From: Ustulina deusta
Taxonomy: Eukaryota; Ascomycota; Sordariomycetes; Xylariales; Xylariaceae
Length of the DNA: 64,000 bases
NCBI GenBank assembly: GCA_023159155.1
Contig: JAJNNX010000012.1
Span: forward strand, 124,001 to 188,000
Direction: 5' to 3'
Each line of letters opens with the position of its first letter. The first letter of the stretch is position 1. Shown here piece after piece: positions 25,028 to 38,798 of this stretch. The notes under the pieces were generated by a model, which was given only the letters and a program-made list of their open reading frames with translations, was not told the origin of the DNA and did no database searches. The position numbers and the translations under genes were made by a program.

Positions 25028-25329
25028 CCCCTCCCGCAAAAAAAAAAAAAATACGTCCGCGCATACTCAAACAAGTACTTTCTAGCTAAAGAAAAAATAG
25101 CCTTAAGTATCCACTTGCTAATCTTAATCTAGGCTTTTATTCTATTATACTATTAAACAGGTTTTTTTACATATAATATTAGAAAATTTTGTTATATCAT
25201 AACTTAAGTATAGGGTTATTTTATATGTTTTTTTATTAAAACTTTTTTATGTTTTTTAGCGTAGCTTTATTATTGTTAGGGTATTCCTTGTCAAATTTGT
25301 TATTTTCTGCAGCTTCCAGCCATTTCTCT

Positions 25330-28300
25330 AACCTTATTAGCAGCCCTATTAATTTAGGGTTCTTATTGTAGAACTTCTTCAGCGCTTTCGCGCTATTTTT
25401 AAAGTTCTCTACTAAATACCATTTATTATTAGTATCCTAGCCCTTTTAGTTAACTTAGTATTATAGTTTTTTATAATATATTTTTAAAGTTTTTACTTTT
25501 TTTACTACAAACTCTTTTTCGCCTTTTAGCTTAATCATTTTGCTTTCTGGGTTTTTTGCCTCTTGCCCTAACAATAGGTTATTAGGGTATTTTTGTAATC
25601 TGTTAGCGTAATATTTGTTTATGGCTCGCTAAGAAAAAGGTACTTCGAATATAAAAGTATTGCCGATACGCGCCAGAATCTTAAACGTTTATTATATCAT
25701 TAAATAGTCGAGCTTGTTGGACAGGCGGTCTATTTTCTAGCTTTATTATTTCTTTAGTATGAACATATAATCCCCCACGTCAAAGTCGGGATCTCTATAG
25801 CCTTTATTAGCTTGCTGTATTATACAATCCTGCGTATCTTATAAATATAATTTAGCCGTATTAACAAACTGGACTATTTTCTTGGCCCTTCCTTATACGT
25901 CCTCCCTTAGGGCTCTTTTTTATACCAGTAATTCGTCCATTTCTTTTTCAGCTATCTTATTCTCCTAATCGAAATAGAACAGCATTAAAAATCCTATTTT
26001 TATTTTATAGAGCGCTAAACCTATAAACTTATATAGTAAAGCTGCTTGCGCATAGTCCATAGTAGATATCCTTTCGGACTAATCATTCTAGTAATAGCTC
26101 ACATAAAGTCTTAACTTTTGGTTAAAATATTCGTTTATAATCTCCGCCTGTCCTACCGTCTTATAGTGTCCTACTAAAGCTAGGGTATAGGTTATACCCA
26201 TTAATTTACATAGTTTGTCTATAAATATAGATATAAACTATAGTCCTTTATCTAAAGTAATTGTTGCAAGTACTCCAAATACTCTAAAAGGGCCCTTATA
26301 ATATATATAAGCTATATCTTTAGATATAGCTTATACTATACAAAAGATTATCCATGCTCGCTTGCCTAACCAGTTAACCATTACTAGTGCATTATTATAA
26401 CCATATCGATCCTTAGGCATTTGTTTAAAGTCTATTACCAAATATCTCTATACCTTATTAGGTATTAGGAGCAGGCATAACTTGCTAGGGGTTTTATCTT
26501 TTGGCACTTTAGCCGGGCAGTATTTTAGGCAGTTAGCTATATATATATCGCAATCCTTTATTATCTTTGGCCACTAATATTATTAAGTAACTAGTTGTTT
26601 TGTTTTTCTTTTTCTAGGGTATGCAGTTGGCATACCGTTATATATTTCTCTAATCAGTCGCATACGTAAGTATGGAGCGTCCAGAACAACCAGTCTATTC
26701 TTAAAGGTTGTAAATCCTCCTTTAACAATCCATAGGTTGTTCTTTGCGCCTATCCTAGCCTTTTATCGGTAAATTTCTATACCAAAGTCTGTCCTATTCT
26801 TATGCAAGATATAATCTATTAATTAAGCGCCTTTTAGTTATTCTAGGTTAACGCAGGGTTATATTTTGGATAACGTTATAACATTATTTTTTCAAAATAA
26901 AAAAATACTATATATAGGTCTAAACAAGGTTATATGCTTATACGCCTTTTTTTTTTTAGTTTACGTTCGTAGATCTTCTTGTTTGCAAAACATTGCGTTT
27001 ACTACTACATTTTTTTTTCTAGGTCGGTAAATAATTAAAAAGTTATATTCAAAAAATAAAAATGCCTATTTAGCTTATCTTAAATTAAGGTATTGTTTTT
27101 TATTAAAGTATTCTAACGCCTTATGGTCCATAAAAACTAAGAAACAGTTGCAGTTACTAATCAGTTTAGCTTGCTACTTCTTAAGTACTAGGGCTACTAT
27201 TAGCATTTCTTTATTATAGATACCATAGTTTAATTCAATATTATACATAATTTTAAAATAAAATATAACAAAATACTATTTGTTGCTGTATAACTAGGAT
27301 ATAGCTCCTGCTGCTACACTATTAGAAGCGTCTGTTTCTACTTTAGTAAGCAGCTTATAATCAAAATGCTTAAAAGTAAGGGTTAATATAAGGACTTTTT
27401 TTAGCTTTTAGAAGGCTTTTTTGTACTGTTTGGTCTATCTAAACAGTACTTCTTTTTTTATTAAGTAATTAAAAGGAACTACTGTCCTACTATAATCTTT
27501 TATAAATTTTTGGTAAAAGTTACAAAAACCTAAAAAGGATTAAACTTTTTTTATAGTTGTAAGTGCTTTCTAGTTATATACTATAATAATTTTAGCTAGG
27601 TCGACCCGTATACCTTTAGTACTAATAATGTACCTAAAGAACTTGGTTTCGGTTATATGGAATTCTGATTTCTTGAGGTCCGCTTGTAGGCCAGCGGATC
27701 GCAGTTAAATAAGGACCTTTTTTATGTATACTCGGTATTCTTCCAAATTATTAGAATAAATAAAAATATTATTTATATAGGCGCTATAAAAATTGTCTAA
27801 ATAATTAAACAAAGTATTATTAATATATTTTTAAAACATAAAAGGGCTATTAATAAAACCAAACAGAAAAATATAGTAATAGTATATGCTATAACAAGTG
27901 CAAAACGTTATAAAATCTTTTTGTCCTAGGTATACTTATATATAATAGAAAGCCTGCTTTATATTAATTTTAATAAAAATTTTAGCTTTAAAAATACATA
28001 ACAAAGTTTCCTTAATTAGTAGCAAAAAATACCTATTTTTTTTAGTAATCTTGTTTAATTTGCAATAATCCATGCAAAAGCAGAGTCCGCCATGGGGTTT
28101 CTCTACAAATAAAACAAAAAACACAAATAAAGCATTATTTAGCTTAATAAATCCTTTACGCAAATTATTAATAAAATACTTTTTTATAGTTTCTAATTTA
28201 TCTAATAATATTTTATATAAAAAGCTATAACTTAAGTTTTCTAAAGACTTTACGTTTATAAATTCTATCTTATGGTCTATCTGCAAGCAGTAAAGCAATA

Positions 28301-28460
28301 GGGTATTAAAATCTATTTTGCTAAAAGTACAAAAAAGGTTATAGTATTCTAGGGGTATAAGTTCTAAGGCTTTTTTCTTCAGTTCTTTGTCCTTTTTTTT
28401 AGAGAACAGTTCCTTTTTAGACTTGCGTTCCTTAATTACTTTGTCTATTTAGTAAATACT
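25330..28460 (-). pseudogene. Decayed chromovirus pol: RT, RNase H, integrase, chromodomain
   Basis: Only short frames survive; the longest is 27936-28298 (120 codons). It contains an RT fragment with LRKGFIKLNNALF, GGLCFCMDYCKLNKITKKNR and AKIFIKINIKQAF, the RT fingers/palm of Ty3/gypsy elements. At 27768-27779 the catalytic box reads YINN, where active elements have Y-x-DD. Both codons are AAT, consistent with G-to-A change. The integrase core at about 26.1-26.56 kb keeps its D,D,E triad (VIDFKQMPKDR, LDKG, GQAEIINEYFN) but has internal TAA/TAG stops. Near 25.4-25.55 kb the minus strand reads FVVKKVKTLKIYYKKL followed, through three stop codons at Gln/Trp positions, by a chromodomain-like V-x-WKGW-type block. 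It cannot be functional. Confidence 0.85.
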
Positions 28461-31354
28461 AGTAATCTATACACCTTTATAAAGGTTATCTTTCCAAACC
28501 ATCTTTTTAAATACTATAGCGCTCACTATAATATACTATAGTCAGTATTTATACTAACTAACGCTATTACGTCTTAGCTAATACGTACTAGCAGTATCAG
28601 ACTACTAATAAGAAAATTTGCACTTCTTAGACTTTTGCCTTTCCTATTTCTTTTTTGCTTTTTTTTTTTCTTTATAAGTAGGCTCAGGTAGAAAGAGAGA
28701 AGTATCGTATAAGTTTCTTTCCATTTTAACAATATCCCTTATAGTCAGGTTACCTTTTTTTAGAATACTAATATAAGGTTGTTGTGCAGTATTGCATGCC
28801 TAGTTGCACTAGTTTGCGGCCTGCCGTTATTTTTTTCGGCATTCCATATCCTTTTCTAACTTTATATCTCTACGTTACACATCTATCTAAAAAAAAAAGT
28901 ATAATAACTATCCCTTAGCGTTATCTATTGCTAAGTTATGTTTATAATCAGGTTTAGCTAGTAAATCCAGCAAGAACACTAGTCTGTTTTATTAACAGTC
29001 TAGCAAAATATTATAAACTTAGAACTATAGCTTGCCAAAAATAACATTATATTATATGTTTAGCACAAATACTAAAATCTATCAGAAAATATAGCTTTAG
29101 ATTTTTAAATTAATCAATAGTACTTGCTTAATCAATTACTAACTTTTGCTATTATATCCTATTATAGAACATAGCAGTATTTCCGTTACAGTAGGTTATA
29201 GTTATTGCAGGACTTTTTTAGCAAAGCAAATACTTATAAATACATATAATCTAGCTTCTATATTTCTAAAAAAATCATAAATTATTAAAAATAGTCTATT
29301 ACTGCTTATAGTACAAGTGTATAAAAAGGGCTTTTTTTCAAAAAACTTATCTACTATGTTTTTTTTTTTATAATCCAGAAATACACTCCCTAGGTAAAAG
29401 TCCACTTTACTTAGAGTTACTTTTTTAACAGCTTGGCATAGTCCTTATCAGAACTATTTTCTAGGGCGGGCATATTTAGTCTGCCATATCTTGCAAATAT
29501 AACATTTATTTAAGCTTTGCAGTTAGCTGCTATGCCAGCTTTTATTAGACAGTCTTTCGATATATATTTTTATTGCTTATAATTAAAGCATTTTTTCTCA
29601 AAAATTAGCTTTTTTATTTTATTATTACTAATTTTAAGGCTCGGACCGCAAATACCGTATTACCTTTTACACCCGCGCCACTTCCTCGGTTAATATTATT
29701 ATTTTTTTTTGCATTATTCTTAGCTATAGCAAAAGTTTGCTTTTTGGCTTTACAAGCCGCGTTTTTTTTCTAGTTATTAATATTTAACTAATAAACAATT
29801 TAAATAGTATACTTTATATAGGCATTAAAAATAATACTATTTTTAAAATATTTAAATATAGTCTTATTATAGAAGCAAATTAAAAGTTGATCCTTGAGTT
29901 CTTTTTTTTATTTCTTTTTATTAAAACATATTTTACCGGCGAGCTAAACAAAGTTGTTTTTAAACTTAGAAAACTTATCTAGAGATTTGCTTTTAAAAAA
30001 CAACCTTTTCTATTCTTCCTTAGACTTAGCGGTCTTATTAACATTATAATAACTGTTCCAAAAGTAAATCAATAGTATTATAGAAGTTTTGATCTAATTC
30101 GGATAAGTATTTTCAAAGTAAAGCTGCAAGTTTTCTGCAGCTTTTCTTTTAAAACAGGACTTAATATCTATTATTTTCGCAGTATTATTAACGAACCAAT
30201 CCTTATTAGTAAAAAAGCAGTTCTTTATGCTTTTATGCTATATTTCAAACTTGACTTCGTTTTTTGCTACGTTGTTATAAAAAGTGGTCATATATACTTA
30301 AGCAGTTTTGTAAAACTTTCTTTTAGTTTGTTCTAAATATAAAGTTAACTAGCATTAAGCAATTAAATCTATTACGTATTGATTTATTTCTATTATTTGA
30401 TTTTACAAACTATTGCGCTAGGCGGTTATTGTCTCGAGTTCATTTAAAAGTTGGTCGATAGTTTGCTACTAGTCCGTCTATCGAAAGGCATTTATACAAT
30501 AGGTCGAAAAGCTAGGGTTACCAGACTTAAACTTAGCAAGTTATACTTAAAGATCTTTAATTAAAATCTTTTAATTAGTACTTTTGTTAGAACCCAAGTT
30601 AGCAAAATATTTGCCCCACTTAAAAAAGCCCGTTATATTATCTTTGGTTTTCCGTAGCAATTTATATAGATCTAAGGCGTATTAAGCATTAGTAATTATT
30701 ATAATGTTTTATAGCTTAAACTTTTGCTATAAAGCTTCTAGATAATCTAAAACAATATTAAAAGCAGCCCGGTCCATAAGTCCTTTAAATATAAAGATTG
30801 CTTGTTTTATCTTTAGAGTAATTGCGCTAAAAAAAAAAGCAGGATTATTTCCTTTAATATATATTGCTACGTACTAGTTAATCAGGTTTGTAGCTTCTTT
30901 ATCGAATTCTTTTTGCTTATAATAGTATTAGTAGTTGATAAAAGCAGGGTTAGTAATAGTTTGCTTAAATTTGTTGCTTACCTAAATAATAGTAGGTTAT
31001 CTATTTTTATTATTGTTGTGTCTAGCTGTAATAGATTAACTAGACAGAAGTTCTTATATAAATAATATATCTAATAATTATTGTTGTATATCGGAGCAAG
31101 GTTTTTTATTAGGTTAAAGCATACCTTTTTTAAGGTTATCCAATAAAAAACGTACCTCTTTGCAGGCCATGCTTTCTACGTAGGCACGCTCTTCTAGGGT
31201 TCGCGCTATACTGCTAAAACAAAAGCTAGGTCCTAGCAGATGGTTTAGGGTCGTATCGAGTGGTTGTAGTGCACGCTACATACAAGTCGTTCAATCGTTC
31301 GGGAAAATATTTGAAAGTAGTCCTAATATGCCTTATAAAAGCAATACTTAAATT

Positions 31355-31625
31355 ATTACGCGTTAAGCAATTATAGAAGGCAAAGCTTTATTCCAAAAGC
31401 GAACTTTGCATTAGAATCTAAATATTAAAAAAAAAGAAGGCTAATTTTACAAAGGTGCGTTGCAGGTTCTTTATGGGTGGATTGGTGGGAGGTATGGGCA
31501 GCTGTCAGGTAATTGCCAGGTGCCGGCCAGGTGTAAGTCATATAACTTAGGAATTAAAGATTGCGGTTTGTGTAGCTTGTGGGTTACAGCCACGCTGCCG
31601 GCCACCAGCCACCATACCATAACTA
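31355..31625 (-). repeat. 5' LTR of the nested chromovirus
   Basis: 271 bp, less mutated than its partner: it keeps GGTAATTGCCAGGTGCCGG where the 3' LTR has AAATAATTGCCAAGTGCTAG. It holds a 61-codon open frame (31460-31645) that is only LTR sequence, not a gene. It is followed by the ATAG duplication at 31626-31629. Confidence 0.92.
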
Positions 31626-34600
31626 ATAGCTTTTTTAATTTTTAAATATAAATAAATACTATAAATAATATTATATTTATATTAAAGTTAGACCTAAACT
31701 ATTTCTAACTATTAAACAAAAAATAATTATTATAAAACTATAAAATATAATAAATATAAATTATATAAAACTAATATATTTAAAAGTTTCTAATAAAATA
31801 TTTTATATCTTAATTATAGTTAATTATTTTAGCTAATTTATTTTTGCTTTTATAACTAAAAAAATAAGATAATTTTTTGTTATTTAAGCTTAAAAAATTT
31901 TAATTTTAGTGTTTAGTTATTTTTAATAGTTGTTTATAAATAATATGTTTTAAGAAAAAGATTTATTAAAAAAATATTTTAAAAAAAAAAGGACTAAAAT
32001 TAAATATAGTTTTTTTAATTTTTTATAAACCTATAGTTTAGTAAAAAAAAAATATTTAACTTGTTTTTATATAGCTAAAAAAATAAGTATTAAAAACTAA
32101 ATATACTAATTTAAAAGAATAGCTAATATATATAAAAAAAACTATTAAAGTTATTAATTTATAAAAAATAACTAATACTAATTTATTATTAGCTTAGATT
32201 TTATTTAAATAAAATATATATCTAATTGCTTTAATATTAAAAGAAATTAATATAAAGATTATTATAAATAAAGCTTTTGAACTAAATATAATAAAACATT
32301 TAATAACTAAACAAAAAAGAAATTAAAAAAATATATAATAGTTTTTAATCACGCGCAAAAAAAAAAACTTACTAAAAAAAACAGTTTATAAATATTAAAA
32401 AAGCTAATAAATATAAAAATATATTTAAAATTAAAACTAACTAATATAATTATATTAAAAATAAAAAAATAATTTTTAATATAATATTATAAAAGTAGCA
32501 AAACTTTATTTAGTATAAAAAAGATTATATAAAATTACTAATATTATATTAGAAATTTTAATATAAATTATAAATATATTATAAAAAAAGAAAATCTAAA
32601 AAATATATATTAATAATATTAAGCTTTATTTATATTTAAATGCTAATATATCTAGCTAAATTAAAATTATATATATAAAAGTTAGCTAGTAGATTAAAAA
32701 ATTAATAATAAAAAAAAACACTTTAAGTTAAAAGTTTTTTTTAATAAAAAACAAAAATCTTTAATTTACGTTTTAAAATATTAGAGCTGTTTTAGTAGTT
32801 TTAATAAATAAAAATAGCAAAAAATTTTTAAAAACAAAAAAAATATATATATATATTATTTATAACTAAATAAATAGTTACTAACTAATTAAATATTTCT
32901 TATTTAAACTACTAATAGTCCGCTTAATCTTATATAATATTTTTTTTTATAGTTATTTTATTTAAAGCTTTATGCTATTTAGCCTAAATTAAAAAAAAAT
33001 TTAAATAATAAATTAAAAAAAAAAATTTTTCTTTTAACTTTTATTTATAAAATATTTTTTATTTATATACTAATACTTATTAATTATAAGTTTAAGCTTT
33101 ATATTTATTAATCTAATCTATACTTATTTTTAATTTTACTATTTATATTTTAAAAAAAATTAGTTTTAGTTTGTTTAGAACTTTATATTATTTTATAAAT
33201 TAAATTTTTTATTTTAATTAAATAAAAATAAAAAAAATACGATCTAACCGGGCGCAAAAAAAAACTAGTTAAACTAAAGCAAAAGCTTAATTAAGCGTAG
33301 CTAAAACTAAAAAAATTAAATATTTTATAAAATATAAACAATACAAATATATTGTAGTAAAAGTTTTTTTTTTAAAAAAGAATAGCATAAAAACAGAATA
33401 TATATTTATTTTTAGATATAACAAAAATACTTTTATACGTTAAAGCTTTTATATTAGGGATTTTAAAAAAATCTATAGTTTATAAGCTAAAGTAACCAAA
33501 ATAATAACTAGTTCTTAAAATAATAAAACTAATTAAAACTAAAAAAAAAAAGTAAAAATATTTATTATTTTTTGTAAAAAATAATTTTTTTTTAAATATT
33601 AGAAATAATAAAAAATAAAAAAAACTATTAAAATAAAAAAATTTAATATTATTAACTTTATAAATTATAAATTACCTAGACTAGAAATAGTTAGTGTTTT
33701 TAAATATAAAAAAACTTATAAATAATTTTACGATTTATAATCTAAATAGTTAAAAAATAGCTTAAAAATTATTAAAATAAAAGCTTGTTATATTAAAAAA
33801 ATTAGTTTATAAATTAAACTTATTACTATTAAAAATTTTCTAAGTTTTTTTTAAATAAAAATAAATAAAGTTTGTTTTATTTATATTAAAATATATAACA
33901 TATTAATTAATAAATTTAATTTAACCTAATTAAAAGCAGTTTAAAATTAGCAAATATTTATTAATTAAAAAAGTTTTATTTATTAAAAAGTAATATAATA
34001 CTAAAAAAAAGTTAAAAAATATTATTCTTTTTGGCTAAGCAATTAAAGAATTAATATAGATAAAAAATCTAAAATTTCTAATTTTAAAAATAATTACTTT
34101 AGTTAAAAAAATAATCGGAAAATATTTATGTAAAGCAAATAAAAACAATTTAAATTAAAGCTTTAAAAAAAAATTAGTTTAACTTTTTTATTTTTTAAAT
34201 ATATAGTTATACTAAAAAAAGTAATTATATTAGTTTATATACAAAAAAAAAAACTAGAGCTAAAAGCTATTTTTTATAAATAGTATTAGTTTTTTAGTAC
34301 TAATTTTAAAATAAAATTTATTAATAATTTAATTATTTTTAAATATATATATAAAAACTTAAGCTATTTTATTTTAATAAAACTTATTTAGTTATATTTA
34401 ACCTTAAAAATATTAATATTTGTTTAGAACAATATATATAAAATAATACTAAAGCTTTATATTTTTAAATTTTAAAAAAAGCTAGTATAAAAAATAATAA
34501 TAAAATTTTTAAAATAAAAAAACTTTTATATTTAAAAAAACTTAAAAAAATTATTTTAAATTTAAAAAAAGATTTAAAAAAATCTGCTGTTTAAACTAGC

Positions 34601-37600
34601 TTAAGTTTTATTTATTTAAAAAAAGCTTTTAAAAACTTATAAAAAGATCTAGAAAAAAAAAAAAAAAAAATCTTTAATATGCTATATTTAAAACTATTTT
34701 TATAAAAATTAATTTTAATATTAAATAAAGCTAATAATAATTAAAATTTTTAACTTTATATATAATACAAAATATTTAGAGCTAACTTATAAAAAAATAT
34801 ATTTAAGTTTAGGACTAGCTTATAAAAAATAGCTAACAAATCTAATTTAGCTATTATTAAATAGTTTTTTTATAAAATTATAAAAAAAAAATTAAAAAAA
34901 AGTTCTTTTTGGTTATTATATATATTTATTAGTTTGTATTACTAAAAAAAATTGCTATAAATTAATATTTTATAAAATTAGACGTTTTTTTAATAAAAAG
35001 CATTAGTTTTAGTTTAAATAAAGTACTAATAAATAAAAGATTAACTATTATTTAATATTAAAAAGAACTTATATATTTATTTTTAAAATCAAAATAAATT
35101 ATAAAAAATTAGGTTAAACGGACTAGTAAAAATAAAAAATATTTTTATTCTATTTAGATTTTTTTTTTTTAAGTATTAATTTTTATATATTTATTTTAAA
35201 CTTATTTAATTAAGTTTTTTAATAGTTACTAAACAAGCTTTTAATTTAAGAATATTTATAAAAAATAAAGCATTAATCAAATTAGTATAGAACAAACTAC
35301 CTTTTTTTTTTAATATTTATTACCCGATTTAAAAAAATAAAAATTTTATTTATATTAAAATATAATATAAAAAATAAAGCAAACCTAATAATAATTTTTA
35401 ATTTAGTTTATTATTAGTAAAAAATTAGCTTGCTTAATACTTATTTTTAAATTAAAAAAATAATAATAATAAGCTTACTAGTTGTAAAAATATTAGGAAT
35501 ATATTAAAAAAGTTTAAAAAAAAGCTATTTTTTATTTATATTAAAAAAAAAATTATAAAAAATAGCGCTAAAGCAAAATTTCTAATTAGGCAAACTATAA
35601 TTTTTATTAATTAGATCTAAGTTAGCAATAAATTTTTGCTTAATTACTAAAAATATTATTTATTATTAGATCTAGAACTATTTGATTTTTTTTAATAAAA
35701 ACTAAAAAAGCTAGACCTATTTATTTATTTAAAGCTAATACTAGTAAAATATTATAATATTTTAAAAAAATATATTTATATTTATATATTAGTATAATAT
35801 TTTAGTAAGCTAAATTAAACAAAAAAGATTTTTTATTATTTATTATTATTTTTAAAAAAATAAAATAAAAATATTTTATAGTTTTAAAATAATAAAACCT
35901 TTTTAATAAAAAGCTTAATATAACTAGTATAATTAATAAACTTTTTAAATTAAGTTTTTTTTTAATCCGCTTAAATTAAACTATTCTATATTTGTTTTAG
36001 CTTAAAATATTTAATTAAAATATATTCTAAAAAAAACTTAAAAAAAATTAGATTAATTATTTTAATTAATTAATTATTAAAAGATTTATATTATTAAAAT
36101 AGCTATTAGATTAAAAAATAACTTTTAATAAAAAAAAAAAGCAGTTCTAACAATATTTATAAAAAACTTAGTTTAAATAACTTAAATAACAAAAGCAACT
36201 TTATTAATACTATTAATTTAGAAAGACTAAAAAACGTTAGAGAAGTTTCCGATTTATATAAAAAAGTATAAAAAAAAAAAAAACTAGAAATAATTCTAAT
36301 AAATCTAAACAAAAATCTAACTAATACTATAGATTAAAAAAAGATTTTTAAAACTTAAAATAAAAAAAGTCTAAAATAAGAAATAATAATAGGCATTTTA
36401 TTAATAAATATACTTATAACTCTAGTAGATACTATAGTAAAAATATATTATTAGGTCTAAAAAGTTTAAATATTTATTAAAAACTAAAAAATAAAAATAA
36501 ACTAAATAATAAAGTTTTATAAGCATTAAAAAAAAAAAATTTATTGCTTTAAATATTTTATTTTATAATAATTATTTAAAAAATATAAATATAACGTTAG
36601 TTATTTAAAATAATAATATAGCTATTATAAAATAAAGACTAGATTAGATATTTAAACAAAAAAAAAATAGAAATAATTAAAAAATAAATATTAAAACTAA
36701 TAAAAATAAAAAAATAATATTAAAAAAAAAATAAAAAATAGCAAATAAAAAAAAATAGAACTATTTAAAAACTAGTACTAATAAGTTTAAAAAAAAAACT
36801 ATATAAAAAAAAGCTTTAGTTTTTAAAGTAATAAAAATTAAATAAATTATAAAAAATTCTTAAGTTTAAATAATAGCTTTAATACTAGTTGTTATATTTA
36901 ATAACTATTATAATCTAATATATTTTTTTATTATTAAAAAAACTTTTAGAAATATTTTAGACTTATAAAATATTTAGTTTTTTATAAATCAAATATAGTT
37001 AATTAATAAATTTTAATAATAATACTTTTATATAAAAAAACTAATTTTAGTTTTTATTTAAAAATAAGTAATAATTAGTTATTTTTATTTTTTAGCAGAA
37101 GTAATAAATATTATTTTTAATCTAAAGATTTTTTATTTTTAGATATTTTAGTTTATTTTATATTATTTAATATAATATAAAAATAAAAAAAGCTAACTTT
37201 TTTTTTTTTTTAATGTTTAGCTAAAAATTTTAATATATTTTAAAAACTAACTTTTAATATTTTTAATATTAAAAAAAAAATAATATCTAAGAATTTTTTA
37301 TAAAAATTAAGCTTTTTATATAAATAAAGTATTTTATTATTATTAATTTTTTTATAACTATTATAAATCAAAAATAATACTTATAAGCTAAAAACTAGAT
37401 TAATTAATTTTATAAGTTAGCTATTTAACTTATTTAAAAAAGAATTTTTTTAAAACTAAAAAAAAAGATTATAGTATATATTTTTATATATAACCTATAT
37501 AAATCGATTAATAAAATAAATAAATATTCTAATTTATAAAAAGTTTTATAAAAAAACAATTATATAAAATTAAAAATATTAATGTTTACTAATATTTTAT

Positions 37601-38687
37601 TTTAAAAAATAAAAACAAGCTATAAAAAAGCTTTAAAAACTGTTTAGCTTAGCACGATCTAATTTAGTACCTAAGCAAACCGCTAAATATACAAAATATA
37701 AGTACTAATTTTGTTATTTTTTTGTTAAACAAAAAATAATACCTAATTAAATTTATTTTATTTTTTATTTTTATTTAAGTTTAAATAAAATAATTAGATT
37801 TTTATTTTTAAACTAATATATATATTAATTAAACTAAATCAGCTATATTAGCTTTTTTTATTATAAATAAAAAATTTATTAATGGACTATTTAAGGTTTT
37901 TTTTAAAAAACTAAAAAAAAAAGCTTATATTAAGCGTTTAGTACTTAATCTAACAAAAAATCTTTATTTAGCTAAAATAACTAACTTTAAAACTAAAATT
38001 ATTAATTTAAAAAAATTAGTACTTAAAAATTAATAAAAAATTAATTAGTTAGAACAGGTTAATATATAGCAAAATTAAAAAAACGTTAAAGTTAAAAATA
38101 ACTATAAAATAGTTTAAGTTAAATTAAAAAAAACTAAAATTATAATTAAATAATTAAAACAAATCGAAATAAAATATAAACTTAAAATTATTAGTTTAAA
38201 TTATAAACTATAGTATTCTAAAAAAAATATTTAATATTTTTAGTTTTAGATTATTAAAATAAAAATATAACTAGCTAATCAAACTTAGATTATAACTAAA
38301 AAAAAAAAAAAAATAGTTAAATATTATAATAAATATAATAAAAGCTATAACAAATATTTTAATTATATTAAAACTAAGCTTAATTAGTTTAAAAAAAAAA
38401 CAATTTAACTTTAAAATATTTTTAAAAAAAGAACTAATAATTATATAATTAGCCAGACTACTTAATATTTTTTATTTATTTATTATAGGTTAGGTTTAAT
38501 TTTTTTAATACTATTAGATTATTTTATTTATATTAAAATTATTTATTAATAGTTTTTGATTATTTTTAATATATTTATATATTTTTACTACTAAAAAAAG
38601 CTATGCTAAATTAGCTTTTATTGCTATAACTAAATTAGATTAATTTTTTTTTATTTGCAGTGCTTAGTTAAAAAAAGTTTTGCTATG

Positions 38688-38793
38688 TATAGATCTATAC
38701 ACGTAATCTTATCTATATAGCTAGTTCTAGTCCGTAGATTAATAGATAAAGACTATTACTTTTATAATTCAAATTCATTATTCAGAACATAAC
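38688..38793 (-). repeat. Right terminal direct repeat (outer LTR-like)
   Basis: The partner of 18178-18283, ending ...CAGAACATAAC and followed by the AGACT duplication. It retains more C and G than the left copy, so it is the better template for the original sequence. Ordinary-composition DNA resumes directly after it. Confidence 0.8.
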
Positions 38794-38798
38794 AGACT

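Larger units (their letters stand above)
24756..31625 (-). mobile_element. Nested Ty3/gypsy chromovirus-type LTR retrotransposon, RIP-mutated
   Basis: A 6.87-kb element on the minus strand, inserted inside the older island. LTRs at both ends (24756-25027, 31355-31625) are flanked by ATAG at 24752-24755 and 31626-31629. A polypurine tract (minus GCGGGAGGGG, plus 25028-25037) abuts the 3' LTR exactly. Along the minus strand come a decayed gag-like region (about 31.1-29.5 kb), reverse transcriptase (28.3-27.6 kb), an RNase H-like part (about 27.4-27.0 kb), integrase (26.56-26.1 kb) and a chromodomain-like C-terminus (about 25.55-25.38 kb). This PR-RT-RH-IN-chromodomain order defines Ty3/gypsy chromoviruses. 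Its GC content is visibly higher than the flanks, so it inserted after, or was hit by RIP less than, the host island. Confidence 0.88.
18178..38793 (-). mobile_element. RIP-eroded AT island bounded by 106-bp direct repeats
   Basis: A 20.6-kb block made almost entirely of A and T, dominated by TA dinucleotides, TAA/TAT/TTA words and homopolymers, with stop codons in every frame. It is bounded by direct repeats (18178-18283 and 38688-38793). AGACT precedes the left copy (18173-18177) and follows the right one (38794-38798), a 4-5 bp target-site duplication. Read on the minus strand the repeat begins near GTTATGTTCTGAATAATG, an LTR-like start. Subtracting the nested element at 24756-31625 leaves about 13.7 kb, large for one LTR retrotransposon, so further nested elements probably exist but are too decayed to resolve. 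The C-to-T/G-to-A pattern points to RIP of repeats. Confidence 0.7.

Noticed and set aside
24873..25070. 65-codon minus frame with a hydrophobic stretch
   Set aside because: Falls inside the 3' LTR and polypurine tract of the retrotransposon.
31460..31645. 61-codon plus frame in the 31-kb LTR
   Set aside because: Lies almost wholly within the LTR and is on the strand opposite to the element's genes.
38310..38409. Lys/Tyr/Asn-rich frame resembling a CCHC zinc knuckle with Cys/His changed to Tyr
   Set aside because: The spacing is one residue short of C-x2-C-x4-H-x4-C, and AT-rich DNA yields such Tyr/Asn/Lys runs by chance.
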